A stretch of DNA of 64,000 bases from Colwellia polaris (GCF_002104515.1 NZ_NBOE01000009.1:1-64000), one strand, 5' to 3'. Counted from the first letter of the stretch, positions 47,042-56,922 are shown. Notes: generated by a model not told the origin, from the letters alone. A program made the numbers and translations.

Positions 47042-47911
47042 ATGCCAAGCAATCACAAAGTTAAAACGGTAACCTTTGAGGTAAACGGCCGAAAAATTAG
47101 CGGTATCAGTAATGGTAACGAGCAAGGGAAGTTACTTTTATGTTTGCATGGCTGGCTTGATAATGCTGCGAGCTTTCAACCGCTACTTCCTTATTTATCG
47201 CACTACCATGTTATTGCCATTGACTGGCCAGGTCATGGTTTTTCTGATCATCGAAGTGTAGATGCTCACTACCATTTTGTAGATTGGATCTATGATTTAA
47301 CGGCTTTGTTCCGTTCACAACAATGGCAAGCGGTAGATATTGTAGGGCATTCTATGGGAGGGATGATCGCTTCTGCGTTTGCAGCTGCATTTCCTGAACA
47401 TGTAAGAACATTAACTGTGGTTGATGCTATTGGCTTATTAACATCTGACGAAGAAACAACAACGACTCAATTACGTAAAGGTATATTAAGTCGCTTAACT
47501 CGCGATGTAAGTGCTAAGAAATATCATAGTAGTCTTGATTCAGCCATTGAGGCTAGAGTGCAAGTATCAGATTTAGATAAACCCAACGCCGCAATAATTG
47601 TTCAACGTGGCATCGAAGAAACCGGTTTAGGCTTTCGATGGCGCTCTGACAACCGCTTACGATCTGTATCAACCTACCGCTTTAGTATGGCACAAGCAGA
47701 ACAGGTTATTGCGGACATTAAAATACCCGTACAGTTGATTTATGCTAGCGAAGGCATGTCTATGGTAACTAAAGGTTTGAATCATTTTAGACCTTTGTTT
47801 AAAACACTTGATGTACATAAATTAGCCGGCGGTCATCATGTTCATATGGAACAACCAGAACAAACAGCAAAACTTATAAATGCGCATATTAATGCGTTAG
47901 AAGTGAGCTAA
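47042..47911 (+). CDS. Alpha/beta hydrolase
   Basis: 289 residues from ATG 47042 with AGGAG upstream; the TTG at 47021 is before the ribosome site and is rejected. LHGWLDNAASF (oxyanion), DWPGHGFSDH, nucleophile in VGHSMGGMIA, and late GGHHVHMEQP with the catalytic His. An esterase-like enzyme of unknown substrate. It precedes fadD, where E. coli has yeaY. Confidence 0.88.
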   Translation: MPSNHKVKTVTFEVNGRKISGISNGNEQGKLLLCLHGWLDNAASFQPLLPYLSHYHVIAIDWPGHGFSDHRSVDAHYHFVDWIYDLTALFRSQQWQAVDIVGHSMGGMIASAFAAAFPEHVRTLTVVDAIGLLTSDEETTTTQLRKGILSRLTRDVSAKKYHSSLDSAIEARVQVSDLDKPNAAIIVQRGIEETGLGFRWRSDNRLRSVSTYRFSMAQAEQVIADIKIPVQLIYASEGMSMVTKGLNHFRPLFKTLDVHKLAGGHHVHMEQPEQTAKLINAHINALEVS

Positions 47912-47984
47912 AAGCATTAATGTATATTAAGTGAGTTAAGCGAGTTTTTGTGTTAAATCAGCTATAATATGTAGTCTCATTTTA

Positions 47985-48016
47985 CAGTTAATTTAAACAA
48001 GTGTTTAAATTAACTG
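47985..48016. promoter_or_regulatory. Perfect palindrome upstream of fadD (PsrA-like)
   Basis: CAGTTAATTTAAAC-AAGT-GTTTAAATTAACTG, 14-base perfect arms. The core AAAC-N4-GTTT fits the pattern of PsrA sites known in Shewanella and Pseudomonas. It overlaps the FadR-like site by five bases. Binding by PsrA is inference. Confidence 0.55.
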
Positions 48017-48028
48017 GATCGACCAGTA
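48012..48028. promoter_or_regulatory. FadR-like operator upstream of fadD
   Basis: AACTGGATCGACCAGTA, close to the FadR pattern AACTGGTCNGACCNGTT, about 60-75 bases upstream of the fadD start. A related site lies in front of the lipase gene (50851-50867). Confidence 0.6.
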
Positions 48029-48085
48029 AAAATTTGTTAAAAAGTATCATTATTAAAGTATAAGAGTATAAAGAGGAAAGGTACT

Positions 48086-49741
48086 GTGGAAAAAATTTGG
48101 CTTGAGAAGAGTTATCCCCCCGGCGTTCCGTTTGAAATAGATCCAGATAAATACGCTTCAATTGTCGATATGTTCCATAAATATACGAAAGTTTATGCCG
48201 AGCGAACAGCGTTTATTAATATGGGCGCTGAAATAAGCTATCGTGAACTTTTAGACCAAGCTACTGACTTTGCGGCCTACTTGCAGCAAGATTTAGGGTT
48301 AGTAAAAGGCGATAAATTTGCCATTATGGTGCCTAACTGTTTGCAGTATCCAATTGCACTTTTTGGTGCATTATTAGCCGGATTAACCGTGGTTAATGTT
48401 AATCCACTTTATACAGCCCGCGAATTAAAACATCAATTAAATGATTCAAATACAAAAGCTATTTTAATTATTGAAAACTTTGCCAGTATTTTAGAAAAAG
48501 TTGTTGAAAAAACACCGGTTGAAAAAGTTATTCTAACGTCATTAGGTGATCGCCTTGGTACAGTTAAAGGCGCTATTGTGAATGGCGTAGTTAAATACGT
48601 TAAAAAAATGGTACCTGCTTTTAGTCTTGCTAATACCGAACGTTTTAATAAGGTACTTGCTAAAGGCTCAAAATTGTCATTTAGCCCTGTGAGCTTAACA
48701 GGCGAAGATTTAGCTTTTTTACAATATACCGGCGGAACAACAGGTGTGTCAAAAGGCGCGATGCTGACTCATCGTAATATGGTTGCAAATTTAGAGCAGG
48801 CAAAAGCTGCAATTAAACCACAACTAGAAGAAGGTAAAGAGTTGGTTGTTACCGCTTTACCGCTTTATCATATTTTCGCTTTAACCGCGAATTGCCTGAC
48901 TTTTATTACTTTAGGCGGCACAAATTTATTAATTACTAATCCTCGTGATATGCCCGGTTTTGTTAAAGAGTTAGCAAAATATGACTTTACGGCAATTACT
49001 GGTGTTAATACCTTGTTCAATGGCTTATTGAACACGCCAGGCTTTAGTGAGTTAGATTTTTCTAAATTGAAATTGTCATTAGGTGGCGGAATGGCTGTAC
49101 AACGTCCGGTTGCTGAAAAGTGGGAAAGCGTAACTAAAACACGTTTACTTGAAGGTTATGGGTTAACGGAATGTGCACCATTAGTAACATTATGTCCATA
49201 CAACCAGCAACATTACAGCGGTACAATTGGTTTACCTGCATCATCAACCGATATTCGTATTGTGTTAGAAGATGGTAGTAATGCCAAAATTGGTGAGGCC
49301 GGTGAAATGTGGGTTAAAGGCCCACAAGTAATGAAAGGGTATTACAATCGCCAAGAAGCGACCGATGAAATCTTAAAAGATGGTTGGTTAGCAACAGGCG
49401 ATATTGCTTGCATGGATGAAGATGGATTTTTCAAAATTGTAGATCGCAAAAAAGATATGATTATTGTTTCTGGTTTTAATGTCTTCCCGAATGAAATTGA
49501 AGAAGTTTTAGCAAGCCATGATGGTGTGCTTGAAGCTGCAGCTGTCGGTATTCCTCACGAAGCCAGTGGTGAAGTTGTTAAGGTGTTTGTAGTTCGTAAA
49601 GATCCAAATTTAACTGAAGCTGAATTAATTAAGCACTGCCGTGCAAACTTAACAAATTACAAAGTGCCTAAGTTGGTTGAGTTTCGTGATGAGTTACCTA
49701 AAACTAATGTAGGTAAAATTTTGCGACGTGAACTACGCTAA
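48086..49741 (+). CDS. fadD: Long-chain fatty acid-CoA ligase
   Basis: 551 residues from GTG with AGAGGAAAGG upstream. AMP-binding motif [32 protein letters not shown] and [20 protein letters not shown] are all present. It activates long-chain fatty acids at the inner membrane during uptake for beta-oxidation. FadR- and PsrA-like sites upstream suggest fatty-acid-responsive control. Confidence 0.97.
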   Translation: MEKIWLEKSYPPGVPFEIDPDKYASIVDMFHKYTKVYAERTAFINMGAEISYRELLDQATDFAAYLQQDLGLVKGDKFAIMVPNCLQYPIALFGALLAGLTVVNVNPLYTARELKHQLNDSNTKAILIIENFASILEKVVEKTPVEKVILTSLGDRLGTVKGAIVNGVVKYVKKMVPAFSLANTERFNKVLAKGSKLSFSPVSLTGEDLAFLQYTGGTTGVSKGAMLTHRNMVANLEQAKAAIKPQLEEGKELVVTALPLYHIFALTANCLTFITLGGTNLLITNPRDMPGFVKELAKYDFTAITGVNTLFNGLLNTPGFSELDFSKLKLSLGGGMAVQRPVAEKWESVTKTRLLEGYGLTECAPLVTLCPYNQQHYSGTIGLPASSTDIRIVLEDGSNAKIGEAGEMWVKGPQVMKGYYNRQEATDEILKDGWLATGDIACMDEDGFFKIVDRKKDMIIVSGFNVFPNEIEEVLASHDGVLEAAAVGIPHEASGEVVKVFVVRKDPNLTEAELIKHCRANLTNYKVPKLVEFRDELPKTNVGKILRRELR

Positions 49742-49844
49742 GCTAAGCTAAATCAACTATTAGCTATGTGTTAAAGACAAGTTATTTCATAGCTAGTTCT
49801 TTAAGGCACAAGTTAGACAGTAACCTAGACATATGCAGAAAAAT

Positions 49845-49872
49845 AAAAGGCCAACTATTGTTGGCCTTTTTA
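49845..49872 (+). terminator. Terminator of fadD
   Basis: AAAAGGCCAAC-TATT-GTTGGCCTTTTTAG. Confidence 0.9.
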
Positions 49873-49963
49873 GTTTAGAGTTTAGGAAGTAAGTTTAAAC
49901 CTATGTCTACCGTTAACGGTGCGATGTTTTAAAAAGTATAAAAACTTACCTAGTCACTATGCT

Positions 49964-50701
49964 CTACTGTGCGTTCAAACGTTGACCGTTAATTGCCTTG
50001 CTATCATCAGCCATTAAATATACATACAAAGGCATAATATCTTCTGGGGCTGCGATAGTGCTTTTATCTTCAGCAGGGTAAGCTGAAGAGCGCATATTTG
50101 TATTTGTGCCGCCAGGGTTAATAACGTTAGTTCTAAGTGCGCTGTTATCATACTCATCAGCAATCACTTGCATCATACCTTCAGTCGCAAACTTAGAAAT
50201 ACTATAAGCCCCCCAATACGCTTTACCTTTATTGCCAACACCTGAAGAAGTAAAAACGAGTGATGAGCTCTGCGATTTAAGCAATACAGGTAATAATGCT
50301 TGTGCTAACAAAAATTGCGCATTAACATTGACTTGCATTACATCATGCCAAGTTTGTTCATGTATTTGGTTAAATGGTGTTAATTCACCAAGGATAGAAG
50401 CATTAAGTAATGCGCCATCAAGCTGACCAAACTGATTTTCAATCGTTGATGCTAAATCGATATAATTTTGTTTTGTTGCGCCTTTTAAATCTAAAGGTAC
50501 TATTGCTGGCTCAGGAAAGCCTTTAGCGAGAATATCATCATAAACAGCTTCTAGTTTTGCGACGGTTTTACCCAATAAAATAACCGTTGCGCCTAACTCT
50601 GCGTAAGTTAGTGCGGCTTGGCGCCCAATTCCTGCACCTGCGCCGGTAACTAAAATGGTTTTGTTTGCTAAAATCTGTGGTGTTATTGTGTATTCAAACA
50701 T
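49964..50701 (-). CDS. yciK: SDR-family oxidoreductase YciK
   Basis: 245 residues. Rossmann NAD(P) motif TGAGAGIG, NASILGE, catalytic Ser in TSSGVG and YSISK (Tyr-x3-Lys), INPGGTNTNMR. Matches the YciK group of short-chain dehydrogenases, whose substrate is not settled. Cytoplasmic. It lies between fadD and the lipase, on the other strand. Confidence 0.92.
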   Translation of the reverse strand: MFEYTITPQILANKTILVTGAGAGIGRQAALTYAELGATVILLGKTVAKLEAVYDDILAKGFPEPAIVPLDLKGATKQNYIDLASTIENQFGQLDGALLNASILGELTPFNQIHEQTWHDVMQVNVNAQFLLAQALLPVLLKSQSSSLVFTSSGVGNKGKAYWGAYSISKFATEGMMQVIADEYDNSALRTNVINPGGTNTNMRSSAYPAEDKSTIAAPEDIMPLYVYLMADDSKAINGQRLNAQ

Positions 50702-50850
50702 ATGATTAATTGATTAAAAAATTTGTTAATAATTCTACTACTTTCACTACTAGGCTGACGAGTTTTTTCGCGAGAAATCTAAATGTTCAGTATAAAACTG
50801 TTAATTAATGAAAAAATCACTAGCACTTGATCTATTCTTGAGTTAAGTTT

Positions 50851-50867
50851 GACTGGTCGAACAAGTT
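50851..50867. promoter_or_regulatory. FadR-like operator upstream of the lipase gene
   Basis: GACTGGTCGAACAAGTT resembles the FadR pattern (ACTGGTC half-site clear, second half weaker), about 110 bases upstream of the lipoprotein lipase start. Confidence 0.45.
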
Positions 50868-50977
50868 GAAGTTAATGCTAGGATAAGTATAAAAATCAAC
50901 AATGATGAAGAATAATAAATATATGTTTAGAAAACTTCTCAACATATAAAATAAAGACTAGACCGTGGGGAGATAAA

Positions 50978-53395
50978 ATGAAAAAGCTAGTACTCAGTCT
51001 CGCAATAGCCAGCACATTAGGTTTAAGTGCTTGTGGAGACGAAACCATACAAGATGTTGAACAAGAAGTTGCTGAAAATGGTTCTGCCGTAACAGCGACA
51101 GCACGCGTTAAATTTGATCCTGCAGCTGGTGCTGCTGGACTTTCTATTCCAAATGATTTGATTTTCTCTGGCACACAAGACGGTACCTTAGAAATACCTG
51201 TTGAAGACCCTACCGATGGCTCTGATCCTTTTGTTGCTATAAGCGCCCTTGATGGTTGGTCTATTTCTCAACCATTCTCATTAGCTATTGACTTCCCTGC
51301 TGGCACTTCTTTAGAAAACAGCAGCGCACAAGACCCTGCTTCAGTAAGAATTTTTGAAGCGGTTATGGGGGGAGACGCTAACGATAGTGACTGTACCGCA
51401 GTAGAGCGCGGCCTTGCTTGTAAAATTGTTGGCGAATTAGTTTTTGGACAAGATTTTGTTACTCAAGGCGCTGGTACGAGTGTTACGGTTATTCCAACGC
51501 AACCGCTAAAAGCGGAAACCACTTACATTATGATGATGTCTAACAATCTTCGTGATAATAATGGTAAAGCGATTGCTGGTTCAAGCACTTATGAATTAGC
51601 TCGCCAAGATATAAACACTTTACCTTTGGGTAATGAATCACAGTTAGTCTTACAAGCAGCAGTTAACAGTTATGAAGCTGCACTCGTTGCTGCAGGGGTA
51701 GATAGCGATACTATTATTTATAGTGCCGCAATGACTACTCAATCGACTACACTTGTATTAAATACGGTTAAGTCAGTAATGGCTGCTGGTGTACCGCAAA
51801 TGGTTGCTGCTGCACAAGCTGGCAATCCTGCCATTGGTGTGCAAGATACAGGTATTTCAGTTGCTACCGTATTAACCGGTATGATCCCAGCAGATTTAGT
51901 ACCTTTATATTCTGCAGCTAACTATATTCGCGGTTCTGTTACATTACCGTACTATTCTGGTGTCCCTTCAGCAGAAAACCCATTAGCGCCAGTAAATGAC
52001 TGGTGGCGCGCACGATGCGACTCAGGTGCAACACTTGCCGGTCTTGCAGCTGCCAACCCTGCTGCAATTCCTGCTGGGCCTCTTGATGAAAATGATGGCT
52101 TTTGTATGAATTTTGGCTTACGTGATTTAAGCTCAGTTATGGCGATTGATACTGAACGTAATTTAACTAAGTTTAATCCAATTCCAGCCACGAGTGCGAT
52201 GTTACCAATTGACGTACAAATGACGACACCAGATCTAGCTTGGGCTAACCCTGTTCGTGCTAGCATGGGATTACCAGCGCTAGAAGAGCCTGAAAACGGT
52301 TGGCCAGTAGCGATGTTAGTGCACGGTATTACATCTTCTAAAGAGCAAATGTTACCTATCACCGGTATTTTATCTGTATTTGGTATCGCCACTATCGCGA
52401 TTGATCAACCACTACATGGTAGCCGTGGTTTTGATTTAAATGGTGATGATGTTGACGAAATTAACACCAGCACAGTGTCAACGTTACATTATGTAAACTT
52501 AGCTAGCATGTTAACTATGCGTGATAATACTCGTCAAAGTACTGCTGATTTATTAGGTTTACGCTTAGGTATGAACTTCTTAGGTGGTGTTCATGCTGAA
52601 GGTAATGCAATCAAAATCGATAGCTCTAAAGTACATCTGTTAGGTCATTCATTAGGTGGTATATATGGTATGAATGCGGTTGGTTTAGCAAATACTGAGT
52701 TAAGCCCACAAGTTGATAGTTTGTTTAACATCGCGAGTACTTCATTAGCTATGCCTGGATTAATGTTAGCCAACTTTGGCCTTGATTCACCAGCATTTGA
52801 AGGCTTAGCAAAATCTAACCTTACTTTAGAATTGTCGCCAGATTTTAAAGCGGCTGTAGATGCAAACCTACCTAGCGACTATACTCAAGAGCAATTGAGT
52901 GGTTTCTACTTTGCTTTTTACAATGCTTTAACGGTTGAACAAAAAGCAACATTAGATGCAGGTTTTGCACAGTTTACTTTTGCAGCACAAACAGTAACTG
53001 ACTCAGGTGACCCAATTGCCTATGTGCAAACATTAGCAGCTACCCAAACGCCTACACACTTAATTGAAGTAGTGGGTAACGGCGGTGACAACTTGCCAGA
53101 TCAAACAGTTACTAATACTGCGCCATTTACACCAATGGGTGGTACTGAACCTGCAATCGCTTTCTTAGGTTTGCCTGGAATTAGCGAAACAACGCCGGGT
53201 TCTGGTGCAGTAAGATTTGTTAATGGTCATCATAGTTCGATTCTTGATCCACGTCCTGATGCAGCAGGTGCTTCACCAGACGCTGAATTAAGTGCACGAG
53301 CTACCCAAGAAATGCAAACGCAAGTTGCGACATTCTTTGCGAGCATGGGACAGTTAATTACAGTGACGGATGCTGCTGTAGTTAAACAAGACTAA
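50978..53395 (+). CDS. VolA/Pla-1-type outer-membrane lipoprotein lipase
   Basis: 805 residues. Lipoprotein signal: MKKLVLSLAIASTLGLSAC, Cys19. The N-terminal domain (about 40-230) resembles the Pla-1/cef extracellular lipase family (ARVKFDPAAGAAGLSIPNDLIF as FDPAAG and IPNDLIF). The hydrolase domain has MLVHGI, the nucleophile motif LLGHSLGGIYG and a late NGHHSS His. VolA of Vibrio is a surface lysophospholipase that releases fatty acids taken up through FadL. A FadR-like site upstream and nearby fadD fit that role. No fadL is visible here. Confidence 0.85.
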   Translation: MKKLVLSLAIASTLGLSACGDETIQDVEQEVAENGSAVTATARVKFDPAAGAAGLSIPNDLIFSGTQDGTLEIPVEDPTDGSDPFVAISALDGWSISQPFSLAIDFPAGTSLENSSAQDPASVRIFEAVMGGDANDSDCTAVERGLACKIVGELVFGQDFVTQGAGTSVTVIPTQPLKAETTYIMMMSNNLRDNNGKAIAGSSTYELARQDINTLPLGNESQLVLQAAVNSYEAALVAAGVDSDTIIYSAAMTTQSTTLVLNTVKSVMAAGVPQMVAAAQAGNPAIGVQDTGISVATVLTGMIPADLVPLYSAANYIRGSVTLPYYSGVPSAENPLAPVNDWWRARCDSGATLAGLAAANPAAIPAGPLDENDGFCMNFGLRDLSSVMAIDTERNLTKFNPIPATSAMLPIDVQMTTPDLAWANPVRASMGLPALEEPENGWPVAMLVHGITSSKEQMLPITGILSVFGIATIAIDQPLHGSRGFDLNGDDVDEINTSTVSTLHYVNLASMLTMRDNTRQSTADLLGLRLGMNFLGGVHAEGNAIKIDSSKVHLLGHSLGGIYGMNAVGLANTELSPQVDSLFNIASTSLAMPGLMLANFGLDSPAFEGLAKSNLTLELSPDFKAAVDANLPSDYTQEQLSGFYFAFYNALTVEQKATLDAGFAQFTFAAQTVTDSGDPIAYVQTLAATQTPTHLIEVVGNGGDNLPDQTVTNTAPFTPMGGTEPAIAFLGLPGISETTPGSGAVRFVNGHHSSILDPRPDAAGASPDAELSARATQEMQTQVATFFASMGQLITVTDAAVVKQD

Positions 53396-53411
53396 GTTTT
53401 AGTTTACGTCT

Positions 53412-53441
53412 AAAAAAAGCCCTCGTTTGAGGGCTTTTTTA
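53412..53441 (+). terminator. Terminator of the lipase gene
   Basis: AAAAAAAGCCCTC-GTTT-GAGGGCTTTTTTAT. Confidence 0.93.
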
Positions 53442-53597
53442 TTGGGTGTTATTTACACGGTTAACTTTAACGATTAATTTAGTGTCTAACCTTTATTTAT
53501 TAACTAAATACCCCATATTGTTTAATAGAATAAATTTTAAAATTAATACACAACAACAGAACCAAAATAAGTAAATTTGTTGTTTAGGAGAAAAACA

Positions 53598-54647
53598 TTG
53601 GAATTTTTGTATGAATACGGTTTGTTTTTAGCGAAAGCTATTACATTTGTTATAGCAGTTATTGCGATTATTATTGCTATTGCATCGTCAGCAATGAAAC
53701 AAGGCGGCAAAAAAGGTGATTTAGAAATTACCGACTTATCTGAACAATACAGCGAAGTTGAAGATGATATTATTCATCACTTATTGTCAAAAGAAGCACT
53801 AAAAGAAAAAGAGAAAAAAGATAAGAAAGCTGAAAAAGAACAAGCAAAAATTGCTAAAAAAGCAAGTAAAGACGACAGCGAAGAAAAAACTGAAACTCCA
53901 CGTCTGTTTGTCGTAGATTTTAATGGCAGCATCGACGCAAAAGAAGTAGGTTCGTTGCGTGAAGAAATAAGCGCTATATTAACCGTTGCAAAACCGAGCG
54001 ATGAAGTATTTGTTCGTCTAGAAAGCGGCGGCGGTATGGTACATGGCTACGGCTTAGCTGCATCGCAACTTGATCGTGTACGCCAGAAAAACATTCCGCT
54101 TACTGCCTGTGTAGATAAAGTGGCTGCCAGTGGCGGTTATATGATGGCATGTGTTGCTAATAAAATTGTTTCTGCACCCTTTGCTATCATTGGTTCAATT
54201 GGCGTTATTGCCCAAGTACCAAACTTTCATAAGTTATTAAAGAAGAACGATGTAGACTTTGAACAATTTACTGCCGGTGAATTTAAACGCACGGTGACTA
54301 TGTTTGGTGAAAACACAGAGAAAGGTCGTGAAAAATTCGTTGAAGAATTAGAAGAAACACACGTTCTCTTCAAAAATTTTGTTAGTGAGCACCGCCCAAG
54401 CCTTGATATTGCTAAAGTGGCAACTGGAGAACATTGGTTTGGTACACAAGCTAAAGATTTAGGTCTTGTTGATGAGCTAGAGACCAGTGATGACTACTTA
54501 CAAGCACGTTGTAAATCTCATAAGATAGTGCAAATTAAGTATGCGACTAAAAAGGGCTTGGCTGAAAAGTTCTCAAAAGCGGCATCTTTATCTTTTGATG
54601 CAATCATCAGTAAAGTTTGGCAAAACAACCGCATATTTCCGGGCTAA
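53598..54647 (+). CDS. sohB: Inner-membrane S49 peptidase SohB
   Basis: 349 residues from TTG 53598, with AGGAG seven bases upstream; the earlier TTG at 53577 precedes that ribosome site. N-terminus LEFLYEYGLFLAKAIT with one membrane segment, a Lys/Glu-rich linker (about 75-105), then the S49 domain: FNGSIDAKEV, RLESGGGMVHGYGLAASQL, DKVAASGGYMMACVA with the catalytic Ser, GSIGVIAQ, and Lys in EFKRT. A protease of the SppA/SohB family facing the periplasm. Confidence 0.95.
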   Translation: MEFLYEYGLFLAKAITFVIAVIAIIIAIASSAMKQGGKKGDLEITDLSEQYSEVEDDIIHHLLSKEALKEKEKKDKKAEKEQAKIAKKASKDDSEEKTETPRLFVVDFNGSIDAKEVGSLREEISAILTVAKPSDEVFVRLESGGGMVHGYGLAASQLDRVRQKNIPLTACVDKVAASGGYMMACVANKIVSAPFAIIGSIGVIAQVPNFHKLLKKNDVDFEQFTAGEFKRTVTMFGENTEKGREKFVEELEETHVLFKNFVSEHRPSLDIAKVATGEHWFGTQAKDLGLVDELETSDDYLQARCKSHKIVQIKYATKKGLAEKFSKAASLSFDAIISKVWQNNRIFPG

Positions 54648-54688
54648 TCGTTTAACTCGGTTCTAAAAATGCAAATGACATAATCACT

Positions 54689-55348
54689 ATGGAAAATAGT
54701 TTTTGGCATAAATGCTGGGAGCGCAACATGCTAGGTTTTCACCAACATGTTGTGCACCCGTTTCTAACTCAGTATTTCGAGAAAATGCTGGTATCTACAG
54801 ATAAGCATGTTTTTGTACCTTTATGTGGTAAAACACTCGATATGAGCTACTTAGCTCGACTGATGAAGGTAACAGGTAATGAATTAAGTGCCATTGCCTG
54901 CAAAGACTTTTTTGTCGAAAACAATCTTCCCTTTAAACAGCAAAAGCTAGGCGAGTACGAGCATTATACTTGCCGGCAGCTTACCTTATTACAAGGTGAT
55001 TATTTTAAGCTGACACCTGATTTAATCGGTAATCTCGATTGGATATATGATCGTGCAGCGCTAATTGCACTACCCAAGGTTATGCAGCAGAAATACGTAG
55101 AACATCTAAAAACGTTTTTTTCATCGCAAACTCGTCTGTTTTTAGTAACAGTGGAGTTTCCACAGGCACAATTAAGCGGTCCGCCGTTCGCGGTAACCGA
55201 AGCTGACGTGAATAGTCTATTCTCTGACTTTAACATTGAATATATTGCAACACATGAGATTAAAGATAAGCAATTTGCTCAAAGGCAGTTTGATGTCGAC
55301 TATTTACTTGAGAAGCTTTATGTTATTTCACGCAAAGATAAAACCTAA
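54689..55348 (+). CDS. tpm: Thiopurine S-methyltransferase family protein
   Basis: 219 residues. FWHKCWERNMLGFHQ, VFVPLCGKTLDMSYLA, WIYDRAALIALP and YFKLTPD match bacterial TPMT. SAM-dependent methylation of thiols or, in some bacteria, tellurite or selenite. Cytoplasmic. Follows sohB by 41 bases and may share its transcript. Confidence 0.93.
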   Translation: MENSFWHKCWERNMLGFHQHVVHPFLTQYFEKMLVSTDKHVFVPLCGKTLDMSYLARLMKVTGNELSAIACKDFFVENNLPFKQQKLGEYEHYTCRQLTLLQGDYFKLTPDLIGNLDWIYDRAALIALPKVMQQKYVEHLKTFFSSQTRLFLVTVEFPQAQLSGPPFAVTEADVNSLFSDFNIEYIATHEIKDKQFAQRQFDVDYLLEKLYVISRKDKT

Positions 55349-55412
55349 GCTGACTCACTTTAGTCAAATAGAGTGGGGTTGAATGATAAGTTAACTTTGA
55401 AGTGAACTAACA

Positions 55413-55438
55413 AAAAAAGGTGCCATCGAGCACCTTTA
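55413..55438 (-). terminator. Terminator between tpm and the small secreted gene
   Basis: AAAGGTGC-CATC-GAGCACCTTT-like stem; on the minus strand it is followed by seven T bases. A-rich on the other side, so it may work for both. Confidence 0.85.
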
Positions 55439-55455
55439 TAGTTTGTAAATTTAAC

Positions 55456-55722
55456 TTATTCAGCAAGTGTGATACTTTTGCTGATGGTATCTACATTTTC
55501 AGTGCTTGTAGAGTCGTTCATAGCGACTTGAGCACGCGCTGTTTTTTCGATAGGGTTAAGTGCTATCGTATTCAATTTAATTGATTGTGCTAGATGTAAT
55601 TTAGTTGTTTCTATCAGCTCAACAGCGTTGATAGCCTGTACTTCTACTAATTGTGTTGCTTGGCCAGTGTTAGCAATTAAAGCGAACATAGCGATGGTTG
55701 ATAGTTTAATAATGTTTTTCAT
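55456..55722 (-). CDS. Small secreted protein of unknown function
   Basis: 88 residues. A clear signal peptide (MKNIIKLSTIAMFALIANTGQA, cut after about residue 22) gives a mature peptide of about 66 residues rich in Thr, Ile, Glu and Ala, with no cysteine. Not recognised. AGGTGAC precedes the ATG and a terminator follows. It may be co-transcribed with the 57-residue frame just upstream (55743-55916). Confidence 0.65.
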   Translation of the reverse strand: MKNIIKLSTIAMFALIANTGQATQLVEVQAINAVELIETTKLHLAQSIKLNTIALNPIEKTARAQVAMNDSTSTENVDTISKSITLAE

Positions 55723-55742
55723 AAGTCACCTGTAATAAAACG

Positions 55743-55916
55743 TCAATAGTATTTATAGATGTTTTGGGACTCTTTCTTTTCTATTGCAAACAAGGGTTGG
55801 GAGCCTGTTTGATTCTCACCGATTAATTCCGGGTAAAGATGAAGTCCTTCATCTAATGCGGCTATAGTAAGGTAATGCTGGTAAATATTAAACTGACTAA
55901 TTATAATGTTATTCAT
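55743..55916 (-). CDS. Possible 57-residue protein upstream of the secreted gene
   Basis: ATG at 55916, TGA at 55743. The composition looks protein-like (HYLTIAALDEGLHLYPELIG, then GSQPLFAIEKKES). No strong ribosome site (GGAT 12 bases upstream). The stop is 20 bases before the start of the secreted-protein gene on the same strand, and the 5' end faces gcvA divergently. Not recognised; could be chance. Confidence 0.4.
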   Translation of the reverse strand: MNNIIISQFNIYQHYLTIAALDEGLHLYPELIGENQTGSQPLFAIEKKESQNIYKYY

Positions 55917-56004
55917 TAGAAAAACTAATCCGACATGGTTATGCGGTTAATTTGATAAAATATGCATAACTTTAATAAGTATATAAATATTTTAAAGGTG
56001 AATC

Positions 56005-56922
56005 TTGGCTAACAGACTACCGCCATTAAACGCTATTAGGGCATTTGAGGCTTCAGCTCGCCAGCTAAGCTTCACTAAGGCAGCTGAAGAATTATTCGTC
56101 ACTCAAGCCGCGATCAGTCATCAAATAAAAGCACTGGAAGACAATTTAGGCATAAAATTATTTATGCGTAAGAATAGGTCGCTTTTACTCACTGAAGAAG
56201 GCCAATCTTATTATCTCGATATTAAAGATGTTTTTAATGCCCTCCATGATGCCACTGAAAGGTTATTAGCTCGGGGTGAAAAAGGCGCTATTACTGTTAG
56301 CTTACAGCCAAGTTTTGCAATACAGTGGCTTGTACCTAGATTAAACACATTTAATTTATTGCATCCTGATATTGACGTGCGGATTAAAGCGGTTGATCAA
56401 CCCGAGAACTCGTTAACTGAAGATGTAGATTTGGCTATATACTATGGCCGTGGTCGTTGGAAAGGCATACATGCTGAACAGTTGCATACCGAGTATTTGA
56501 TCCCCGTTTGCTCGCCTTTATTACTTGATGGTAAAAAGCCATTAAACAGTATTGAAGATCTAGCAAATCATACCTTATTGCATGATACCTCCAGACGTGA
56601 TTGGAAACGATGGTTTAAGCACGTTAATGTTAAAGGAGGGAATGTTAATCATGGCCCCATTTTTAGCCATTCTGCTATGGTACTTCAGGCTGCCATTCAC
56701 GGGCAGGGCGTTGCACTTGCACATAGTGTACTAGCTAAGCCTGATATTGATAGTGGGCGACTGGTTTGTCCTTTTAAAGAAGTATTAATCAGTAAAAATT
56801 CATACTATATCGTTTGTCGAGAGCAACAGTTAGAACTAGGTAAAATAACGGCATTTAGAGAATGGGTATTACAAACTGTGGCTGATGAACAACCGGTAAT
56901 TGATGAAGGACAATTGGTGTGA
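56005..56922 (+). CDS. gcvA: LysR-family regulator GcvA
   Basis: 305 residues from TTG with AAAGGTG upstream. LPPLNAIRAFEASARQLSFTKAAEELFVTQAAIS is split as LNAIRAFEAS and FTKAAEEL, the GcvA-type HTH. The LysR effector domain follows. GcvA controls glycine cleavage in E. coli, where it also neighbours ygdD and rlmM as here. No gcvB sRNA was found upstream. Confidence 0.93.
   Translation: MANRLPPLNAIRAFEASARQLSFTKAAEELFVTQAAISHQIKALEDNLGIKLFMRKNRSLLLTEEGQSYYLDIKDVFNALHDATERLLARGEKGAITVSLQPSFAIQWLVPRLNTFNLLHPDIDVRIKAVDQPENSLTEDVDLAIYYGRGRWKGIHAEQLHTEYLIPVCSPLLLDGKKPLNSIEDLANHTLLHDTSRRDWKRWFKHVNVKGGNVNHGPIFSHSAMVLQAAIHGQGVALAHSVLAKPDIDSGRLVCPFKEVLISKNSYYIVCREQQLELGKITAFREWVLQTVADEQPVIDEGQLV

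Noticed and set aside
55740-56004. A GcvB small RNA upstream of gcvA, suggested by position and by CTTGTTTGCAAT on the minus strand.
   Set aside because: No terminator with a T tract follows on the minus strand and the rest does not resemble GcvB; the stretch reads better as a 57-codon frame.
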